From positions 1 through 15,941 of the forward strand of contig JBCCHY010000022.1 of NCBI GenBank assembly GCA_039028495.1: a stretch of DNA of 15,941 nucleotides, given 5' to 3'. Within the stretch, counting starts at the first letter, position 1; every line of letters begins with the position of its first letter. The translations under genes and the position numbers were made by a program. This document shows positions 4,867 to 10,698 of the stretch, in pieces. Below the pieces are notes generated by a model, which saw only the letters and a program-made list of their open reading frames with translations, had not been told where the DNA came from and ran no database searches. Origin of the DNA: JBCCHY01 sp039028495. GTDB taxonomy: Bacteria > Patescibacteriota > Saccharimonadia > Saccharimonadales > VXPC01.

Positions 4867-6270
4867 ATGCAGCGGTCTGACTATGTGTGGATGGGTTCAC
4901 TCGCTTTTTTGGCGGGAGCATTCGGGGCGAAGTACTACTATGAGCCCAATGCAGCGATATTTCTAGTCTGCTTGACGCCGATACTCTTCTCTAGGCGACT
5001 ACGTATCATTGGGGTCGTTCTGCTGTGTGTTACCCTCGGAGTGTTTCGTACATCGCAGTGGCAAAGCAGCAGCTCATATATGCAGGGTCTAGTTGGAGAA
5101 CAGGTTAGTCTCCGTGGGGTTGTCTCGTCTGACCAGACGTATGATGACCGCAGGCAGGCTCAGTTCATGGTCAACGATCTGGTACATGATGGTCGCTCCA
5201 TAAGGGGTCAGGTTCGGGTCCAGGCCGTGGGCGTGTCAGTGATTCTCCGCGGCGACCATGTACAGGTAGACGGTAGGCTGCGTGATGGTTTCGCGTCATG
5301 GCAAGGGTCGATATCATTTGCCCGCGTTGAGCTACTTGAGCGCTCCGAAGGTTCTTTTGAGCGCCTCAGACGACAGTTCGCTGCTGGTATCAACAGCTTT
5401 CTCAGTGATGAGCACGCAGCTCTGGCTCTTGGTATTATTGTTGGACAGCGGACAACTATTAGTGACGAAACCGACACTGAACTGCGCCGGGTAGGGCTTA
5501 CTCATATCATTGCTGTTTCTGGCTATAACTTAACGGTGCTGGTACGTTTGGTTCGCCGCAGGATGAGAGGTCTACCCAGAAAAGGTACCTTTGCTCTATC
5601 TCTAGGTCTGTGTTTAGCATTTGTGGCTATTGCCGGCAATGCTGCTTCGATCATTAGGGCAGCGTGGGTAGTGTTTCTGAGTCTGCTAGCTTGGTACCAT
5701 GGCAAACGTATACGCCCCATGGTTTTGCTGATGCTTAGTGCCGCCATTACCGTTTGGTTTGACGTCTACTACATCTGGTATGACCTGGGATGGTGGCTGT
5801 CCTTCCTGGCTTTTTACGGGGTGCTCATAGTAGGTCCTGCTATAAACATGCGCCTCTTCCAGACCAATAAACCGGGCTTTTTACCAGAAGCGGCAGTCGA
5901 AAGCTTTGCTGCATCGATTATGACTATGCCGCTCATAGCCTGGATATTCGGGAGAGTAAGCGTAATCTCGCTACTTGCCAATGTACTGGTTGTACCAACA
6001 ATTCCGTTTATTATGGTGGCGATTTTTTCAGTTGGTTTATTTGCACTCATTGGATTTAGCTTTTTGGCTGGACTTGCCGGCTACGTAACGGGGCTAATGC
6101 TGGGTAGTTTACTGGGACTTGCAGGGTATTTGAGTACGCTACAGGTTGCTGAGTCACCTCTAGAGATCGGGCTTATTAGCATGCTAGCAATATACCTAGT
6201 AATATTGATCTGGAGCTGGGTGCTCAATCACCGCGTAGGGCAGATGAAGCACTATGATCTGTTAGAATAG
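4867..6270 (+). CDS. comEC: ComEC/Rec2-type DNA uptake channel, without metallo-beta-lactamase domain
   Basis: ComEC carries single-stranded DNA across the cytoplasmic membrane in natural transformation. Here residues 8-60 hold N-terminal membrane helices, about 75-160 an OB-fold-like DUF4131 region (VSLRGVVSS, GDHVQVDGRL), and about 175-455 the competence domain. The domain includes LGIIVGQR, the signature GLTHIIAVSGYNL at 210-222 (usually GLxHLLAISGLHV), SIIRAAWVVFL, and WWLSFLAFYGVLI, with about nine further helices. At 467 residues it is shorter than the ComEC of Bacillus (about 770) because the C-terminal metallo-beta-lactamase domain is absent; the frame ends cleanly after the last helix and yebC follows at once, so this looks like the natural form and not a truncation. 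The pilus genes on the right side of the window are its natural functional partners. Its stop codon overlaps the yebC -10. Confidence 0.92.
   Translation: MQRSDYVWMGSLAFLAGAFGAKYYYEPNAAIFLVCLTPILFSRRLRIIGVVLLCVTLGVFRTSQWQSSSSYMQGLVGEQVSLRGVVSSDQTYDDRRQAQFMVNDLVHDGRSIRGQVRVQAVGVSVILRGDHVQVDGRLRDGFASWQGSISFARVELLERSEGSFERLRRQFAAGINSFLSDEHAALALGIIVGQRTTISDETDTELRRVGLTHIIAVSGYNLTVLVRLVRRRMRGLPRKGTFALSLGLCLAFVAIAGNAASIIRAAWVVFLSLLAWYHGKRIRPMVLLMLSAAITVWFDVYYIWYDLGWWLSFLAFYGVLIVGPAINMRLFQTNKPGFLPEAAVESFAASIMTMPLIAWIFGRVSVISLLANVLVVPTIPFIMVAIFSVGLFALIGFSFLAGLAGYVTGLMLGSLLGLAGYLSTLQVAESPLEIGLISMLAIYLVILIWSWVLNHRVGQMKHYDLLE
6263..6268 (+). promoter_or_regulatory. Possible -10 element of yebC
   Basis: TAGAAT overlaps the comEC stop codon and ends 9 bases before ATG 6278, giving a leader of at most about 3 bases. 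There is no Shine-Dalgarno. Confidence 0.35.
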
Positions 6271-6277
6271 GGTGCAT

Positions 6278-6991
6278 ATGGCAGGACACAGTAAATGGGC
6301 AAAAATAAAGCGCGACAAAGCGAGTAACGACTCGAAGCGTGGGGCGGTTTTTACAAAAATTGGCAACCAGATTGCTGTAGCGGCTCGTGGTGGTACAAAT
6401 CCTGACACTAACCCAGCCCTCGCAACAGTAATTGCAACAGCCAAAGCAGCTAACATGCCGATGAGCAACATAGAGAAAGCTCTCAAACGTGCCGAAGATA
6501 AATCAGCTGCAGTGGTTGAGGAGATCATGTATGAGGGTTACGCAAAAGGTGGCGTCGGTATACTGATCGAATGTGCAACAGACAATCGCAACCGAACATT
6601 CCCTGAAGTAAAACATGCCCTCACAAAGAATGGTGGCACTGTCGCTGACCCAGGCAGCGTTGCATTCCAGTTTGAGCGCAAAGGTCAAATTGTAGTTAAA
6701 GCATCTGGCGACGAGGCCCTCATGAGCATCCTGGAGGCAGGCGCAGATGATGCCAGCGAAGAGGACGGCGAGATATATGTGTTTACTGACACGGGGGCTC
6801 TTCATGATATCCGCGAAAAGCTTGTGGGTGCAGGGCTAGAAGTAGTCAGCGCAGAGCTGGTGTATTTACCGAAAAACACGGTTCCCGTGGATACCGAAAC
6901 AGAACAAAAAATCCAGAAACTCCTCGATGCCATAGACGATCTCAACGATGTGGTAAATGTACATACTAATCATGAGGTCCAGAGTGCTTAA
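6278..6991 (+). CDS. yebC: YebC/PmpR family protein (TACO1 family)
   Basis: The 237-residue product shows the family throughout: MAGHSKWAKIKRDKASND at the start, GAVFTKIGNQIAVAARGG, the NIEKALKRAEDKS helix, the MYEGYAKGGVGILIECATDNRNRT strand pair near 85-108, and the NGGTVADPGSVAFQFERKG loop. Members were described as transcription regulators (PmpR); newer work assigns YebC proteins a role in translation of proline-rich stretches at the ribosome, in line with mitochondrial TACO1. The start is ATG 6278 because MAGHSKWA is the conserved beginning; GTG 6272 would add two residues. In many bacteria yebC lies next to ruvC and ruvAB, as here. The 3' end overlaps the next gene by 20 bases. Confidence 0.95.
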   Translation: MAGHSKWAKIKRDKASNDSKRGAVFTKIGNQIAVAARGGTNPDTNPALATVIATAKAANMPMSNIEKALKRAEDKSAAVVEEIMYEGYAKGGVGILIECATDNRNRTFPEVKHALTKNGGTVADPGSVAFQFERKGQIVVKASGDEALMSILEAGADDASEEDGEIYVFTDTGALHDIREKLVGAGLEVVSAELVYLPKNTVPVDTETEQKIQKLLDAIDDLNDVVNVHTNHEVQSA

Positions 6992-7391
6992 ATACCTGCT
7001 GATATTGATTCTTGGGTTTGCTCTGACTTGGGGAACATATTTTGTCGATAGTAACCAGGTTGTGTCTTTCGCCAGAGAAGGGACCTCCTGTAATGAGACC
7101 ACAGAGCTACTCTGTAGCGTAGCGATTGAGCAGGACGCGGACAAAAGAGGTTTCCCCTTTAGCTTTGTTGAACCTGATGCTGCCTCTACGGTCAGCAGTG
7201 CAGATAATATTGTTATAGATAGCGTATTTAGCTTCGCTAATTTTATTAAGAGTCTTGGTTTCTGGAGCTTGCTGCTCGCTGTGGTTAGTTTCTTTAAGAA
7301 CAAGGTTAGAGATTTGCTAGGTAATCTAGCGATCATGGCTATAGCTGGCCTGCTAATAGCGTCATACTTGGGATTAATAACTTTTGGTTAG
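6972..7391 (+). CDS. Uncharacterised small membrane protein between yebC and ruvC
   Basis: I do not recognise a family. From ATG 6972 the protein has 139 residues: a basic N-terminus (MRSRVLKY), a hydrophobic helix at about 8-25 that could be a signal anchor, a soluble middle of about 65 residues with two cysteines in CNETTELLC, then two hydrophobic segments at the C-terminus (about 92-106 and 118-136) separated by a basic KNKVRD loop. With the helix orientation implied by the positive charges, the middle part lies outside and the two Cys could form a disulfide. An upstream in-frame ATG at 6957 would add five residues. The gene begins inside yebC (20-base overlap), suggesting coupling, and ends 45 bases before ruvC. 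Confidence 0.75.
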   Translation: MRSRVLKYLLILILGFALTWGTYFVDSNQVVSFAREGTSCNETTELLCSVAIEQDADKRGFPFSFVEPDAASTVSSADNIVIDSVFSFANFIKSLGFWSLLLAVVSFFKNKVRDLLGNLAIMAIAGLLIASYLGLITFG

Positions 7392-7397
7392 TATGAT
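7368..7397 (+). promoter_or_regulatory. Promoter of ruvC
   Basis: TTGGGA (7368-7373), an 18-base spacer and TATGAT (7392-7397) resemble a sigma70 promoter. The expected start near 7404 gives a leader of about 33 bases that contains the Shine-Dalgarno. The -35 lies within the end of the preceding gene. Confidence 0.45.
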
Positions 7398-7422
7398 CTG
7401 CTTGACTGATCAATTTGCTGAC

Positions 7423-7428
7423 GAGGTG
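7423..7428 (+). promoter_or_regulatory. Ribosome binding site of ruvC, fixing a GTG start
   Basis: GAGGTG lies 8 bases before GTG 7437, a good Shine-Dalgarno distance. An ATG at 7430 sits too close to it and is out of frame. Confidence 0.65.
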
Positions 7429-7436
7429 CATGCTTC

Positions 7437-7916
7437 GTGAGGATTTTAGGGATAGATCCAGGCATAGGCATAGTCGGCTTCGGCTGCATAGAATCAAACG
7501 GTATCAAGCATAAAATGATCGATGCTGGTGTCATAAAGACCAAAGTCGGCGATGCAGTAGAGCGTAGACTAGTTGTTATCTATGACGAGCTCAAGGAGCT
7601 TGTTGAAGAACTCAATCCAGATGTAGCTAGTATAGAAAAAATATTCTTCTCTCAAAACGTAACCACGGGCATCTCAGTTAGCCAGGCAAGGGGGGTTATA
7701 CTACTCGTACTTGAGCAGGCGGGTGTGCCTATTGTTGAGTATACGCCCTTGCAGATAAAGAGTGGTCTAGTTGGTTATGGACGAGCCGACAAAGCTCAGG
7801 TGCAAGAGATGGTCAGGGTGCTGCTTAATCTAAAAAAACGACCTTCACCGGACGATGCAGCTGATGCGCTAGGTGCAGCGCTCCTGCACGCATTAACGCC
7901 GGATATTCGAAGCTAG
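7437..7916 (+). CDS. ruvC: RuvC, Holliday junction resolvase
   Basis: RuvC is the dimeric nuclease that cuts four-way DNA junctions at the end of homologous recombination. The 159-residue protein has the RNase H-fold active site complete: Asp7 in ILGIDPGIGIVGFG, Glu67 in SIEKIFFSQN, and Asp140 and Asp143 in SPDDAADALGAALLHA. The length is close to the usual 160-175. Start is the GTG at 7437, backed by GAGGTG 8 bases upstream and by the conserved position of the first Asp. It is not directly joined to ruvAB: a minus-strand gene lies in between and meets ruvC tail to tail, the two stop codons sharing the CTAG at 7913-7916. Confidence 0.96.
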   Translation: MRILGIDPGIGIVGFGCIESNGIKHKMIDAGVIKTKVGDAVERRLVVIYDELKELVEELNPDVASIEKIFFSQNVTTGISVSQARGVILLVLEQAGVPIVEYTPLQIKSGLVGYGRADKAQVQEMVRVLLNLKKRPSPDDAADALGAALLHALTPDIRS

Positions 7917-8212
7917 TTTAGCTGCTCAGCAGCGTCTTCGTAAACTTCTCTTGTTTCATTCACTGGAGTGACGTCTACTTCGTTTAGAAGCACCAAATTC
8001 GCCCCGCCCAGGATCCAGAACATGTAGAGGATTATCATTACAGCAGACACGATCATTATCCAGAATGGAAAGCTCCGGTTCTTCCCCGCTGCTTTAGCCC
8101 GTTTTGTATAGTCAGGTGTAGGTTCTTGGCTCAAGAACCCCCTGGTTGCATCCGGATAGATGGATTCTTTTGGTTCGTCAGCTGCGGTTTGACTGGGTTC
8201 TTTCTCATCCAT
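7913..8212 (-). CDS. Single-pass membrane protein antisense within the ruv cluster
   Basis: I do not recognise a family. The 99-residue product has a polar, acidic N-terminal half of about 50 residues (MDEKEPSQTAADEPKES...) with a basic patch just before one hydrophobic helix at about 49-68 (FPFWIMIVSAVMIILYMFWIL), then an acidic tail of about 28 residues (ETREVYEDAAEQLN). By the positive-inside rule the N-terminus is cytoplasmic and the tail outside. ATG 8212 is chosen because TATACT ends exactly 6 bases upstream; the longer version from ATG 8233 would swallow that element. The gene is convergent with ruvC, with stops overlapping in CTAG, and divergent from ruvA across a large dyad. Clear composition and the promoter make it likely real. 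Confidence 0.65.
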   Translation of the reverse strand: MDEKEPSQTAADEPKESIYPDATRGFLSQEPTPDYTKRAKAAGKNRSFPFWIMIVSAVMIILYMFWILGGANLVLLNEVDVTPVNETREVYEDAAEQLN

Positions 8213-8218
8213 GATCCA

Positions 8219-8224
8219 AGTATA
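8219..8224 (-). promoter_or_regulatory. -10 element of the antisense membrane protein gene (leaderless)
   Basis: TATACT on the minus strand ends 6 bases before ATG 8212. It falls within the longer reading frame from 8233, so it argues for the shorter protein. Confidence 0.5.
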
Positions 8225-8249
8225 CGTCAGCATATAGTTACAATACTAT

Positions 8250-8300
8250 TACATAACCTCTCCAAATATGTGCGATCGCATTTACTTGAGAGGTTATGTA
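8250..8300. repeat. 51-bp dyad: 13-bp perfect arms around a 10-bp palindrome, between divergent promoters
   Basis: TACATAACCTCTC (8250-8262) and GAGAGGTTATGTA (8288-8300) are perfect reverse complements. The 25-base spacer holds TGCGATCGCA (8271-8280), itself a perfect palindrome with almost the same centre. The element lies between the -10 of the minus-strand gene (8219-8224) and that of ruvA (8328-8333), outside both genes. It has no T-run. An operator acting on both promoters, or a cruciform-forming element, are possible roles. Confidence 0.75.
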
Positions 8301-8327
8301 TCACTGGCTCCTGGCTTCTAGCTGCTA

Positions 8328-8333
8328 TATACT
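8328..8333 (+). promoter_or_regulatory. -10 element of ruvA (leaderless)
   Basis: TATACT ends 7 bases before ATG 8341, with no Shine-Dalgarno. It would be inside the gene if the upstream in-frame ATG 8296 were used, so it supports ATG 8341. Confidence 0.5.
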
Positions 8334-8340
8334 AGACCCT

Positions 8341-8919
8341 ATGATTGCATTCTTACGAGGGATAGTAGCTGATAAAGATCTCAGCACGGCTGTGATTGAC
8401 GTCAACGGTGTTGGCTACTCTGTATTTGTAAGTAGCGAAACATACGAGAGCCTGGCTGTCGGCCAAGAATCATCGGTGTCGATTTATGAACATATTAAAG
8501 AGGACGCTCATGATCTATATGGATTTACGGACAACGCAGCAAAAGACCTGTTTAGCCTACTTATAAGCGTAAACGGGGTAGGGCCAAAAATGGGTATAGC
8601 CCTCATGAACATTGGCAGTGGCGATCAGCTGCGTTCTGCTATTGCTACTGGTGATGTCAAATATGTGACTGCTGCTAGTGGCGTCGGGAAGAAGCTAGCT
8701 GAGCGGGTCATATTGGATCTAAAAGACAAGGTAGGACTGGTGAGCTCGGATGATGCTACTAGTTTTGTGGGAACACCGAGCATGGCCGGAGATGAGGCAA
8801 TTGCCGCCCTGACATCGCTTGGATTTACCGCTCAGGATGCTGCGAATGCACTACAGGGTATCGATAGTGAGTTAGATATAGAAGAACGTATCAGACTCGC
8901 TCTAAAGGGGCGCAGATAA
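8341..8919 (+). CDS. ruvA: RuvA, Holliday junction binding subunit of the branch migration complex
   Basis: RuvA tetramers hold the four-way junction flat and load RuvB. The 192-residue protein has the N-terminal OB domain (MIAFLRGIVADKD ... IDVNGVGYSVFVS, with the acidic-pin region following and HIKEDAHDLYGF near 51-62), two helix-hairpin-helix motifs (LLISVNGVGPKMGIALM at about 73-89 and TAASGVGKKLAERVILDLKDKV at about 109-130), and the C-terminal three-helix domain that contacts RuvB (DEAIAALTSLGFTAQDAANAL). Start is ATG 8341: MIAFLRG is the normal beginning and TATACT sits 7 bases before it; the frame from 8296 adds 15 unlikely residues. The stop TAA overlaps the ruvB ATG by one base. Confidence 0.96.
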   Translation: MIAFLRGIVADKDLSTAVIDVNGVGYSVFVSSETYESLAVGQESSVSIYEHIKEDAHDLYGFTDNAAKDLFSLLISVNGVGPKMGIALMNIGSGDQLRSAIATGDVKYVTAASGVGKKLAERVILDLKDKVGLVSSDDATSFVGTPSMAGDEAIAALTSLGFTAQDAANALQGIDSELDIEERIRLALKGRR

Positions 8920-9959
8920 TGGCTATTCAGCGAATAGTAGATCCTGGGCCGGATGAAATTGAAGAGCAGGTGAGCGCTGAAGAGAATTCTCTTAGGCCGA
9001 AGACATTTAGTGAGTATATTGGCCAGGAGAGGCTAAAAAAGAATCTCAAACTGGCTATCGACGCAGCAAAAAAACGAGGTGAGCCAATCGATCACGTGCT
9101 CCTATATGGTCCCCCAGGCCTTGGAAAAACTACTATGGCTAGTGTGATAGCCAACGAAATGGGTGCCCAGCTGCGTGTTACGAGTGGTCCGGCAATTGAC
9201 AGAGCTGGTGATTTAGCCAGTCTAATCACTAATCTCAAGGACGGAGATATACTCTTTATAGATGAGATACATAGGCTTAACCGTAGTGTTGAGGAAGTAC
9301 TCTATAGCGCTATGGAGGATTTTAAGCTCGATATTATGCTAGGCAAGGGCCCAAGTGCCAAGAGCCTGCGCCTCGATCTACCGAAGTTCACACTCATCGG
9401 GGCAACAACCAGAACGGGCGCACTAGCAGCACCGCTACGTGATCGGTTTGGAATTATCCACCGTTTGGAGTTTTACTCACCCGAAAATATCTCAGAGATT
9501 ATTAGTAGATCTGCCGGTATTTTAGATACAGAGATTCATAACGAGGCGTCAGATGCGCTAGCTACGAGGTCTAGATTGACTCCCCGTATCGCTAACCGTC
9601 TACTTAAGAGGGTGAGGGATCACGCAGATGTTAACGGTGATGGGATAATTGATACATCGCAGGCGACCCAAGCCCTGGAACTTCTAGAGATAGACGAGCT
9701 GGGTCTTGACCCGAGCGACCGAATGCTGCTTGAGTCGATTATCGATAACCATGGTGGTGGACCAGTAGGTCTCGGTACAATTGCCGCGATGACAGGTGAT
9801 GAAGCCAGCACGATAGAAGACTATTACGAACCATTTTTGCTACAACTAGGCATGATAGAGCGGACCCCAAGAGGTAGAAAAGTTACTAACAAAGCCTACG
9901 ATCATCTAGGTAAGAAACAAAAGGTATCTACGCAGGATGAGCAGGCGGAACTCCTCTAG
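8919..9959 (+). CDS. ruvB: RuvB, Holliday junction branch migration ATPase
   Basis: RuvB hexamers drive branch migration with RuvA. The 346-residue protein is full length for the family. Visible are the N-terminal LRPKTFSEYIGQE segment, Walker A GPPGLGKT at 64-71, Walker B FIDEIHRL with Asp115 and Glu116, sensor-1 region LIGATTRTGALA at 159-170, and the arginine finger in LRDRFG near 174. These are followed by the lid and the winged-helix C-terminus (GGGPVGLGTIAAMTGDEASTIEDYYEPFLLQLGMIERTPRGR). It overlaps ruvA by one base (TAATG) and has AAGGGG 8 bases before its ATG, consistent with internal-gene initiation. A bPH2 membrane gene follows after 14 bases. Confidence 0.97.
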   Translation: MAIQRIVDPGPDEIEEQVSAEENSLRPKTFSEYIGQERLKKNLKLAIDAAKKRGEPIDHVLLYGPPGLGKTTMASVIANEMGAQLRVTSGPAIDRAGDLASLITNLKDGDILFIDEIHRLNRSVEEVLYSAMEDFKLDIMLGKGPSAKSLRLDLPKFTLIGATTRTGALAAPLRDRFGIIHRLEFYSPENISEIISRSAGILDTEIHNEASDALATRSRLTPRIANRLLKRVRDHADVNGDGIIDTSQATQALELLEIDELGLDPSDRMLLESIIDNHGGGPVGLGTIAAMTGDEASTIEDYYEPFLLQLGMIERTPRGRKVTNKAYDHLGKKQKVSTQDEQAELL

Positions 9960-9961
9960 GG

Positions 9962-9967
9962 TATAAT
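9962..9967 (+). promoter_or_regulatory. Consensus -10 element of the bPH2 gene (leaderless)
   Basis: A perfect TATAAT ends exactly 6 bases before ATG 9974 and begins two bases after the ruvB stop. There is no Shine-Dalgarno. It is the clearest example of the leaderless arrangement in this window. Confidence 0.65.
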
Positions 9968-9973
9968 TGCAGT

Positions 9974-10516
9974 ATGGCAAAAATACAACGTCCACCAGAT
10001 GAAATAGTTTTTACTATGCATAGACACATATTCGGCCTAGTTACTCTTTATGTGTCAACAATTGTTGGGGTGCTTGCAAGCTTTGGGCTGCTTGCCTGGA
10101 TGGCCAGCAATAGCTTTGATCTATCGTCAGAGCAAAAGACTATCGGACTGCTCATAATGGGTGCAGTCTTGCTGATAGTTGCCGGACTACTCTACATGAT
10201 GACTAGTATTTACTGGGCGAGTAAGCTTGTGCTGACCACTGAGGATGTCCAGCAAACCATTCAAAACGGTTTGTTTAACACTAAAAGGTCTCGGTTAAGT
10301 CTTGCGAATGTAGAGGACGTAACTTCGTTTAAAAAAGGCTTTTTTGCATCAACCGTAAACTTTGGCACACTCAATATTGAAACAGCCGGAGAGCAGGCAA
10401 ACTTTAAATTCCGCTACTGCCCGGATCCAGACGAGTGCGCCAAGCTGATTATGGATACTAGAGAGGCGTATATAGAGGGTTCATCAGGCCTTGATGTCTC
10501 AGACATCCCCCGTTAA
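9974..10516 (+). CDS. Membrane protein with a bacterial PH domain (bPH2/DUF304, YdbS/YdbT-like)
   Basis: The 180-residue product has a short cytoplasmic start (MAKIQRPPDEIVFTMHRH), two hydrophobic helices at about 19-43 and 54-79, and a soluble C-terminal domain. The domain reads as bPH2: the strand after the second helix SKLVLTTEDVQQTIQNGLFNTKRSRLSLANVEDVTSFKKGF, then FGTLNIETAGEQANFKFRYCPDPDECAKLI, where family members have the pattern of a tilted strand pair and a final helix. Proteins of this fold are membrane-associated; their molecular job is mostly unknown. It is placed 14 bases behind ruvB but has its own consensus -10, so it may be transcribed both with ruvAB and alone. A hairpin-type terminator follows. 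No link to recombination is implied. Confidence 0.8.
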   Translation: MAKIQRPPDEIVFTMHRHIFGLVTLYVSTIVGVLASFGLLAWMASNSFDLSSEQKTIGLLIMGAVLLIVAGLLYMMTSIYWASKLVLTTEDVQQTIQNGLFNTKRSRLSLANVEDVTSFKKGFFASTVNFGTLNIETAGEQANFKFRYCPDPDECAKLIMDTREAYIEGSSGLDVSDIPR

Positions 10517-10530
10517 AACCACTGACCACC

Positions 10531-10576
10531 ATCTAGACTGAAGTCGGCAAAAGTCGCTTCTGCCTAGATAGTTTTT
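10531..10576 (+). terminator. Probable intrinsic terminator after ruvAB-bPH2
   Basis: ATCTAG (10531-10536) pairs with CTAGAT (10564-10569); inside, GAAG pairs with CTTC and CG with CG across a small internal loop. A run of five T follows at 10572-10576. The stem is imperfect, so strength is uncertain. Confidence 0.45.
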
Positions 10577-10636
10577 CGGCTCTTTCGGATATATTGCTTT
10601 ACGGCTCCTGCATCAATATTCCGAAATAGCTCGAAA
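10574..10636. repeat. Imperfect inverted repeat with 23-base arms between convergent genes
   Basis: The arms 10574-10596 and 10614-10636 are reverse complements apart from one mismatch and two single-base bulges. They are separated by 17 bases. Both arms contain the TTTCGG/CCGAAA core and end in ATATTG/CAATAT. The element sits between the convergent bPH2 gene and the pilus operon and could end or stabilise transcripts from either side. Confidence 0.55.
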
Positions 10637-10698
10637 TCAGCGGGTTTATCAGAACCCACATTGGAATTTATAGGTGTGCTTCTAGCACGGTTGCAGCC

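Noticed and set aside
8213..8233. Longer start (ATG 8233) for the antisense membrane gene
   Set aside because: The added residues contain the TATACT placed 6 bases before ATG 8212; the shorter protein fits the window-wide pattern.
8296..8340. Longer ruvA start at ATG 8296
   Set aside because: The extra residues are not part of RuvA, and the frame starts inside the right arm of the dyad and contains the likely -10 element.
10641..10688. Small hairpins (GGGTT/AACCC and GTGCT/AGCAC) as terminator of the pil operon
   Set aside because: Five-bp stems without a following T-run on the minus strand; too weak to call.
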